Shown here piece by piece: positions 19,598-28,300 of a stretch of DNA of 43,651 nucleotides. Position 1 is the first letter of the stretch, and every line of letters begins with the position of its first letter. Where the stretch lies: positions 1 to 43,651 of the forward strand of contig JAUCBJ010005405.1 in the NCBI GenBank assembly GCA_032718475.1, given 5' to 3'. The notes under the pieces are model-generated. The model was not told where the DNA came from. It worked only from the letters and a program-made list of their open reading frames with translations, and did no database searches. Position numbers and translations under genes: made by a program. Source of the stretch: Nemertoderma westbladi (Eukaryota; Xenacoelomorpha; Nemertodermatida; Nemertodermatidae).

Positions 19598-20651
19598 GAT
19601 CCGTCGAATCTGTACAAAAAAAAGTACAAAATAGTAGGCCTACAATATAGGCCTAGTACAAAAGAGTACATTAAAGTGCAAAAATAGTACAAAAGAGTGC
19701 AAAAATAGTCAAAATCAAAAGAGTACAAACGAGTGAGAAACGCATACAAAACGTGTATACCAGTGTAGTATCTGTATTACACTACACTACACTTCTACCG
19801 GCTGCCGGCTGACCGGTATAGGCCTAGACCAGTAGACTGCTATAAATATAATTAATTGTAAGCAAATGCAACGGGACCGAAATATGCGCCACTACAGTGT
19901 CAATCACTCTGCACTAGCGGCCATGGTTCTGTGGTCAGTATGAAATGATTGACAGAACTTTGATTCATGTAGATTTTGACTGGCTTACAAGTAGAAATAG
20001 GCTACAGTTCGCAGTTCGTGTAATACAATACAGCAATCTGGCAATATCATGCAATACTAATGCAGTCAGGCTAGTGCAGCAGTGGGTAGATAAAACTCCT
20101 ACAACTGTATAACTGAGACTCAAAATTTAGGTCATAGTCTTAAAGTAGCCCATATGCTGAAGGATAGACTGTATGCTACATTCAGACATTATGTAGGCTA
20201 TGTATGTCTGTATGTACCGGACCGGTACGCCTCTATACTGCAACTTTATTGAGTTCTCCCTCTGCAATTCTGCGGGCTTGGGACCGTGTTTTATGTTTTT
20301 GAACACAAAATGCTGCATTAAAACTCATAAGATTGTATTGTAGTAGGCATGATAGGGGCCTACTCCTGTACTCTCTGACTGCTAGACAGCTAGATCAGCC
20401 CCCGCTCAATGCATGGCTCGCCCCACAATCAGACAATTCTTTGTTTTATTTTGGACATCATGTGCGCCCCTCTAAACGATTTGAACTACACTTACACGTT
20501 TTGCAAGCGTTTCTCACTCGTTTGTACTCTTTTGTACTATTTTTGCACTCTTTTGTACTATTTTTGCACTTCAGCACTTTATTGTACTCTTTTGTATTCT
20601 TTTGTACTATATTGTATTTTTTTCTACTTTTTTGTACGAATTCGTCGGACC
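19598..20651. mobile_element. Foldback element FB-A (GTACAAAAGA-type arms)
   Basis: The left arm (19598-19745) and right arm (20507-20651) are inverted. The ends are GATCCGTCGAATCTGTAC on the left and, read inward on the other strand, GGTCCGACGAATTCGTAC on the right (14 of 18 match). Both arms continue as ~10-11-bp units such as GTACAAAAGA and GTGCAAAAATA and finish with GAGTGAGAAACGC. The 0.75-kb interior shows no transposase. Because the interior lacks coding sequence, mobility would need enzymes in trans. Confidence 0.7.
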
Positions 20652-21396
20652 CGGATTTTCGGGAATAATTAATTTGGTGCACACCACTTCAGCACAATTG
20701 TGATTTTTTTTCAAAATTGCCCATTTATAGTGTTCCGTGGGAAAATACTTAGGGCCTATACTTTCTTTCAAAATTCAGTCACTACCCGGTCTCAGTGAGA
20801 AAACAAAAAATTCGGTTTTAGGTTTTTGTTCGGTTTTTGCAGGTTTTTGAATGTTTTCTCTAGCTGTCTAGGTTTTTGTAGTAGGCCTATTTCTGTCGTT
20901 CAGTCTGTAGGGCCCCTATCCTATTCACTATTTGTTGATTGATTAGATTGACCTGAGCCTGATTGGCAATTGGTTCATCAGTTCATTGTCTGATTGTTTT
21001 GGTTAGATGAATTATAAGGAGTAGGCCTATCTGCCTATGGCAGTAGGGAACATACCCTTAAATAAGCTCCAAAAGTGGGTTCTTATTTAAGGAAAATGGC
21101 TCTTATTTAGGGGTTTTTGGGCCTTTTCTGGATATTTTTTCGACATAATATGCAAGAAATTGTTTCAGGTAAAAATACCGCATAATTTTATTTCACAATA
21201 TAAAAGTTGGGTCTTTCTTGAACATAATGCAAAAAACCAGAAAAGATTTCACCGTCCGGTTTTTTTTCTACAAGCATTTTAAAATTGCATCAAAAATACG
21301 ACCAGTTCCTAAACACTAAATAAGAGGGATTTTTTAAATTTACTTTATTTAAGACATCGAAATTGTACACATAGGCCTAGGTCTAAATACTTAAAG

Positions 21397-22720
21397 GGTC
21401 CTACTAAATACTACAAAAAGCACAAAACAAGCACAAAAAAGTCAAGAAAAGCACAAAAAAGCACAAAAAAAGCACAAAAAAGCACAAAAAAAGTAAAAAA
21501 AAGCACAAAAAAGTAAAAAAAAAGCACAAAAAAACATTCTCACTTCAAGAGACATGGGGGGGGGGGGGGGGCTGGAGGCGAAAATATGAGAGATATTGTT
21601 ACAGACACCCTGACACCCCCCACATACGAAGGTAACCCATACGCCTATGATTGATTAATTTGCAACGTTCTGACCTACAGTATGTAAAGGCCACAATACT
21701 GCAAAGTGTATTTGTAATTAAAATCACTATAAAAAAAACATAATAAAACACTATACAGTATAGATTAATAGCTTAATAAAACTACAGTAAATTACGATCG
21801 TGGGAAAGAACACCCAGGATCTAAGGCACTCATGGGGGTCGTTAATTAAGGTAAAATAAAATAGAATATTGACATATAAGATAAGTACGCATGAACTCCT
21901 AAACAACATTGCAAACAATCTGGCAGTTATAGAAATTTCAAAGTATACAGTAGTGTTACAACAGCAGTGGTTAAACCCAGGCAGGAACTGTGTTTCCAAC
22001 AGACGCAGATATCGTAACCAAGGCAGTTCCGACCTAAGCGAGATTCTTGCAAGTATGACTATGACTAATATCATCATACTTGTCCTCAGACGTTATCGAT
22101 CGCCCACTCGAGAGAGTTCGGGCAGACCGTGATGTGATAATTGTACAGTATGTCGATTTATCGGTGAATAAAGGCATTCCAATAACAGAATAATCGCGAT
22201 TTCGGTCAACACTGACATATCCAGTTTACAAGCGCCTATGCTGCGTCGCTACATCTCCCACATCGCTACATCGTTACAAGTAATTAACCAGAACGCTGAT
22301 AAGTTGACATAATGTGACAATAACAAAGTCTATTACAGTATTATAAGTTCTATCCTGATATTTGAATTGAACCATCTTTACATTCTGACATTAGCCTGAT
22401 ATTGCACTAGGGTGCTCGTGGTAGGGCTGTACCTGTAAGTGCTCGTGCTGGTACTCACTCACTGGCAGCTATGTGACATGAAAGCATACTGGACATGTGA
22501 TTATCCTTCCAGTAGCCTAGTACACTACTGCACTACATGATATTGCTTCTATCATCTGTTCTATTACAAGCTCAATAAACAGCTATCAGTTTGCTTTTTT
22601 GTGCTTTTTTTTACTTTTTTGTGCTTTTTTTTACCTTTTTTGTGCTTTTTTTGTGCTTTTTCGTGCTTTTCTTGTCTTTTTTGTGCTTGTTTTGTGCTTT
22701 TTGTAGTATTTAGTAGGACC
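21397..22720. mobile_element. Foldback element FB-B (GCACAAAAAA-type arms)
   Basis: The ends are GGTCCTACTAAATACTACAA (21397 onward) and its inverted copy ending at 22720. The match continues for more than 40 bp, through AAAAGCACAAAACAAGCAC. The arms (about 21397-21535 and 22590-22720) are GCACAAAAA(A) units with occasional AGTAAAAA variants. A G run lies at 21557-21572 inside. The 1-kb interior has only short unsupported reading frames. Confidence 0.75.
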
Positions 22721-23046
22721 CATACTTAAATACTTACTTAAATAAGAACTTTTTGACATGGGTTTCTTATTTAGGATATACAATTTCATTCCAAAATCTG
22801 CATACTCCTTAAATAAATTAAATATTTCCATTTCTCATATATTAAATTAAATAAATTAAATTAAATATCCTTATATAATATCTCTTATAACCTTGTCTCC
22901 CAGCCCCGTCCTCCTTCCGCCCTTCAGCCCTTATCTGCTTATGACAGTTATGACCTCCTAACTGCCTATCCTTGACAGGACATTGCAAGATACGGAGCAG
23001 ATAAGGGAGCTTCTGAGATTAATTTGACAGTTTGATAGGTGCAAAA

Positions 23047-23175
23047 ATGCACAACGAGCAACAATGACCAACAATAAGCAACAAGAACAACGAGCAACAA
23101 ATGAACAATGAGTAACAAAACAACGAGCAACAACGAGTAACATGGCTGAGCAACAATGAGCAACTACGAGTAAGG
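23047..23175. repeat. Short tandem repeat, AACAACGAGCAAC-type
   Basis: About ten loose 10-13-bp units based on (C)AACAA(C/T)GAGCAAC lie directly left of the nested inverted-repeat cluster. Confidence 0.65.
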
Positions 23176-23358
23176 GCTATCAAAAATTAATTGGGCAAAC
23201 AATTAATTGCAATTAATTGACCCAATTAATTGATTGGTGATTTCAAAATAATTGGATAATTGATTGGGATGGACGCAATTAATTGGATAATTTATTGGGA
23301 CAGACGCAATTAATTGGATAATTGATTGGGACAGACGCAATTAATTGGATAATTGATC

Positions 23359-23794
23359 GGTCCTACGAATTACCCCAAAATACCCCAAAACACCCCAAAA
23401 TACCCCAAAACACCCCAAAAGACCCCAAAATAGTATAAAACTACCCCAAAATACCCCAAAATAGTTTAGAATTACCCCAAAATACCCCAAAATAGTTTAG
23501 AATTACCCTTTGTTTTGGAAATTTAATTTACCCCAAAATATGGCAAAATGACGAATTACCCCAAAATAATTAAAATTTTTTTCTTCACTCTCGTTTATTG
23601 TTTTGGTTAAAAAAACTTGCCACTGTAACCTGCTCCTTTCCCTCGCTGTTAAAAAACATGGTTAGCTTATTTTGGGGTATTTTGGGGTAATTTTTTAGCC
23701 TTTTTGGGGTATTTTGGGGTAATATTTGACTATTTTGGGGTATTTTGGAGTATTTTGGGGTGTTTTGGGGTATTTTGGGGTAATTCGTAGGACC
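23359..23794. mobile_element. Foldback element FB-C (ACCCCAAAAT-type arms)
   Basis: The ends GGTCCTACGAATTACCCC (23359 onward) and the inverted copy ending at 23794 are identical over 45 bp. The arms are 10-bp ACCCCAAAAT/C units. The interior (about 23480-23680) includes more of these units plus the motif at 23623-23644 shared with the LINE 5' region at 1070. No coding sequence is present. The first bases are shared with FB-A and FB-B. Confidence 0.8.
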
Positions 23795-23820
23795 CTAATT
23801 GATTGCTCTGGAAGCAATTA

Positions 23821-24636
23821 GGGTAAGACGGGGTAAAATGGGACATGGGGTAAAATGGGACATGTCGGGGTAAAATGGGACATGCATATTTTTGGCCAAT
23901 TTTTTTTTAAAGAACACTTTTAGGTCTGTTTTAATATATTTTTAATTGAGAAACTAAATGTTACATTGTTATATAGCACATATGATGAGATCAAGATCAC
24001 GCGATGAAAGCAATTTGTTAAGCGCGTATACACTTTAAAGTTAGGACACTTCCTATCATTCATTTTCTTCGATATTATATGCATTAGAATCGCAATCATC
24101 GATTTAGTGGGTGTAGAACAAGTCCAAATGTCCAAATTCCTGATCGTTTTTGAGTTACACAGATTTGTAGTTTTACCTTGATACATGTAGATAGGTAGAT
24201 AGGCGTAACTCCGTAAATAATGCCTAGATGATTTTTCTCTGTGATTGTTGAGTTTTATAGCTTTTATAGCTACTACTGCATTTAGTTATTAGGCCTAGCT
24301 CATACTGGTCTTAACTACTCATACTCATACTGCTATTTCACCTCATACTGTCATAGGCCCTAATCTTAATCTAACTTCTGAACTTGACTAACTAACACTA
24401 ACAATGCCTCATGTCCCACTTTACCCCGGATGTCCCACTTTACCCCACTCGGGGTAAAGTGGGACACTGCGATTTTTTTAAAAATAAACCACCTGAACCA
24501 AAGGCTCAGGGGTTTATTTTGGTACAATCTGATAGCCCAGAGTTCAAATGTACAGAATATGCTTTGATTATATCCATCCAGGAAAATCCCTCTTGGTTAT
24601 AGAACCAAACTTGTCCCATTTTACCCCGTCTTACCC
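23821..24636. mobile_element. 816-bp MITE with perfect 25-bp inverted termini, TA target
   Basis: The left end starts GGGTAAGACGGGGTAAAATG (23821) and the right end is its perfect inverted copy over 25 bp (24612-24636). The element is flanked by TA on both sides (23819-23820 and 24637-24638), as in Tc1/mariner-like insertions. Inside each end GGGGTAAAATGGGACATG-type units repeat two to three times, and a small internal palindrome lies at about 24411-24468 (CCCACTTTACCCC ... GGGGTAAAGTGGG). No transposase is encoded. Confidence 0.8.
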
Positions 24637-24699
24637 TATCCAATTAATTGCGTCCATCGCCCAACACAATCAATTATCCTATTATTTATTATCTATCAA

Positions 24700-25339
24700 T
24701 TATACAGTAGAAAGTTAGCCAGCGCCCAGCCTTGCAGTGCATCAGTAATACTTACCGTGTTTCTATAGCTATATTGCTTACTATACATATACAATGCATG
24801 AACCAGAACACAAACACAATGTAAAATAAACTATCAGTATCAGTTTTATTTACAGCATTACTGCATTAGGCCTACCTGCCTACCTACTGACTGCCTGCCA
24901 CAGCATAAGTTGTTCATTTCAGTTATCTTGTTAACAGTAGCGCTACTGCGGCAGTTTGAACGATATACTTGACAGAAAGAAGCTAGGTAGTAACTACCGG
25001 TAGTTAGTAATGTCCCATTGTGATTTTTAATCTTCTGGTCAGTATATTAATTGTTCAGTATGGACTGTAATATATATTTTTCAAATTTTAGTTTTTTGAC
25101 AAAAATCGACAAAAACCTAGGTTTTCAAAAACCTACTTTGCCAGCCCTGAATATAGGCTACCGTACCAGTATTTTATTACAGTATTACGGCAAACACGAC
25201 TGTTTCCAGTAGGCCTCCAATTATTCAGCTTTACAGAATGGTTGCCAGGCCTGTTGTTTAGAGGGCCGTGTGTTGGGGGTATAAATTATAATTACCGGTA
25301 TATAAATAAAAAATTTGATAATAATTTCAACGTTACATC
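24700..25339. other. Upstream region of the DOCK gene
   Basis: AT-rich, no gene. Phased T/A-tracts with ACAAAAACCTAGGTTTTC lie at 25090-25130 and echo AGGTTTTTG repeats in the opposite orientation at 20818-20880. CTTTGCCAGCCCTG (25137-25150) resembles a hAT-type end. A TATAAATA near 25299-25310 lies ~35 bp before the DOCK ATG and could be a TATA element. Confidence 0.4.
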
Positions 25340-28300
25340 ATGACGCCCTGGATTCCTGAGAAGACCCCAAAGATTGGAATTGTGATTTGTAGTTTTGGTG
25401 GAGACTTAAAGAATGGACTACAGTTACAACTGGGCGATGTGGTACAAATAACCCAACGCAATGTCAGCCAGCCAGAATGGTTTTACGGATTTAAACTGGA
25501 TGAACCATTAATTCATGGTTTGTTTCCATCTAACTTTGTAGTTATCAAAGATAAAAGAAAATCAAAAATACCAAATGCCAATGAAGTTTTGCTCACTGAT
25601 AAATTTATTGGGGAGTTAACTGATGTTATAAGAGAATGGGGTGAGTTATGGAAACAACTGTTCATTAAATCGCATTTGGAATTGGTTACTGAAATGAAAG
25701 ATTTACTCCATGAGGTTATTCACCTGAGGCGACAGCTACTCTCTGGTAGATTGCCAACTTCCGAGCAGAAAGCCCTCGTAAAGAAAGTGAACATCAATGT
25801 CGATAAGGGCAACAAACTTCTTGACCTCGATATTATAATTAGGGATAACAGAGGTTTGGAAATCGACCCATTCTCTGTGGGGCCCATGTCTCTCCTAAGG
25901 GACCACCAGGCCTCTAAGTCTCATGAGGGACACAGGGATACTGATAATTTATACCTCAGCCATTCCCACAGCCTGCTAGTATGTATCCACAGCATAGAGT
26001 GCACTGAACAAGTGCAGATTCTCGGGGCCCTTTATGATGGAGTCGAACATTCCTACATCACTGAGAACTATATGATCAATTGGTGTGGTGATAACTCTAC
26101 ATCCAGTATCTCCCCACCAATCTGCGCAATCTACAATCGCCTCGATAACCGCGATATTCACCGGCGGAAGATATTCCTTGTCTTCCAGGTGGTCAGAGTA
26201 GGTGCGATGCATAAACGTATTGATGAGCGTCGGTCCACCAAGGAAATCCGTAGACCATATGGAGTTGGAGTTTTGGATGTAACTGCTGCCCTTGCGAGTA
26301 AAATAAAGACTGTGGATTGGGAAGATGCCGAAAGGGAGTTCATTTCCTTCACACTCGCGAGCAATGAGAATGATTTCCTTGATACTCTCGTTAGGAAGAC
26401 CATTGCTCTTCCGTCGCGGGAGCATGGCAGGATTGATTTGATATTCTCTCGTGATTCTAAAAAATCCGGTCTGTCCGTCTCTTACCATGGGTTTCATGGG
26501 GAGGATCCAGCACCAGCCTCAGCTGTCTATGTCAGTAAAATGGGACTACCAGAGATTATAATGCCAGGCGATATATACAACCACATTTATGTGACTATCA
26601 ATCAGGGGGATTTTGAGCGTGGTCCCTTGAAAACATCCAATAAGAACACGGAGGTCTCCTTGACTGTCTGTAAGAATGACAATGGTGAACCGATGGCCAA
26701 TGCCATTCGGATGGGTGTCGGATCTAACTGTAAGCCACTGACCGAGTTCAAATCCCTTGTATACTACCAGATCAAACAGCCAATTTGGAGGGAGACAGTT
26801 AAGATCGAAATCCCACTGGCTGCATTCTATGGGACGCATCTACGGTTCACCTTCAGGCATCGCTCCAGTGGAGAGGGAAAGGACAAACAGGAGAAACCAT
26901 TCTCTTTGGCCTTCCTCAAGCTCATTGAGGATGGAGGGACCACACTCAAGGATGGGCTCCATGACATGCTTCTATATAGGTTCGATAGACATTCCGATGA
27001 CCCACAGGCATATCTTGCACAGCATTCCACATTGGAGCAGCAGCAGAATTCAGACCCCAAAGCACGAACACAGGGCCCTATTGCTACGGGAAATTTGACC
27101 CTTTGTCGGGACACTTTGAACATTCGGACAGTTGTTTGCTCCACAAAAATCACTCAAAACGCCAACCTGGTTGGATTATTGAAGTGGAAACAGTCGAAGT
27201 ACCGATTAAAAAACATAATTGAAATGTTTATGCAGGTGAAAGAAGAAGAGATTGTTAAGTTCTTGCAGGATACTCTGGATGCTCTGTTTGGGATAGTTCT
27301 GGGTCGTGATAGGATTGACCCTGATTCTGGTGATGATGAAAATGATTGTAACGAACTTGTATTTGATGCTCTGGTTTATATTATGGGACTAGTTGTTGAT
27401 AAACAGTACCAGCGCTTCCGTCCTGTCCTCGACGCTTACATCACTCATGACTTCGCTGCAACTACCATTCATGTTGTTCTCCTCGAAGTACTGAACCGCC
27501 GCCTAGATGTCGCTACAGATGGAATTAAACAACTGAAGACCATGAAGAGTTTGGAGTACATGTTCAAGTTCATTGTTCATTCTCGAAAACTCATGTCAGT
27601 TGAGTCAGTTGGTATCATTGGCAAAGAAAACTTCGATATGTCGGTGGTAAACGTGTTCACTTCCATCCAGAGGATTCTCAGCGACCCTTCCGATGGTTTA
27701 GTTGCGCTGCAAGGCACTGCCCTCAGGTACCTTCCTGTGGTGGTTGGTTTTGTGTCCCAGGTGCTAGATGGTAACACCCTGGTTCAATTGGTCCGGGACA
27801 TTTTAATTGGGATGCTTCCGGATCATCTGGTCAAACAGAAGCTGCAATTTATACAGGAGTTGCTCAATTGTAAGGTGTCTGCCATCCCTGCATACCGCCA
27901 AATTTTCCTACCCTGCGTACTCAACCAAACAGCGATGCTGCTGCGCAAGCGACAGGAGTTAGATACATGCTACCAACTTTTGTCTGATCTGTTTAAATTA
28001 CTTTGCCAAGATGATTGGCAATGCGATGATATCGATATTAATTTAATGGTTCACTATCTATTTGATCCACTCCTCTATGTTATATTGAAGACTTATGAAT
28101 TTAAAACGCTTGAATATGAGTATGTGGTCTGTCTGATAGCCCTTTTGCGTTTAATAAATGAGAAACATTACACGAATTATATTCGAGAGCAGAAAGTCCT
28201 AGAATTTATATCGCAAATTTTTCACGTGTTTCACATTTTATGCACTAAGAACGACATTTATTCCGACAAAGGCACATGGACGACTTTGATACTCTTGCAG

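Larger units (their letters stand above)
23185..24690. mobile_element. Outer inverted-repeat element invaded by two others
   Basis: The left part (23185-23358) holds tandem ~33-bp units containing GACGCAATTAATTGGATAAT. The right part (24637-24690) holds the inverted sequence TCCAATTAATTGCGTCC followed by CAATCAATTATCC. The two flank both FB-C (23359-23794) and the TA-flanked element (23821-24636). The arrangement reads as an old AATTAATTGG-armed element that received two later insertions. Confidence 0.55.

Noticed and set aside
21869-22132. 87-codon frame inside FB-B that might be a transposase remnant
   Set aside because: No recognisable catalytic motif, and length and composition fit chance.
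23359-23500. Telomere-like C4A4 repeats in FB-C
   Set aside because: The unit is ACCCCAAAAT with variants, arranged as inverted arms of a bounded element, so it is not a telomere of the C4A4 type known from some ciliates.
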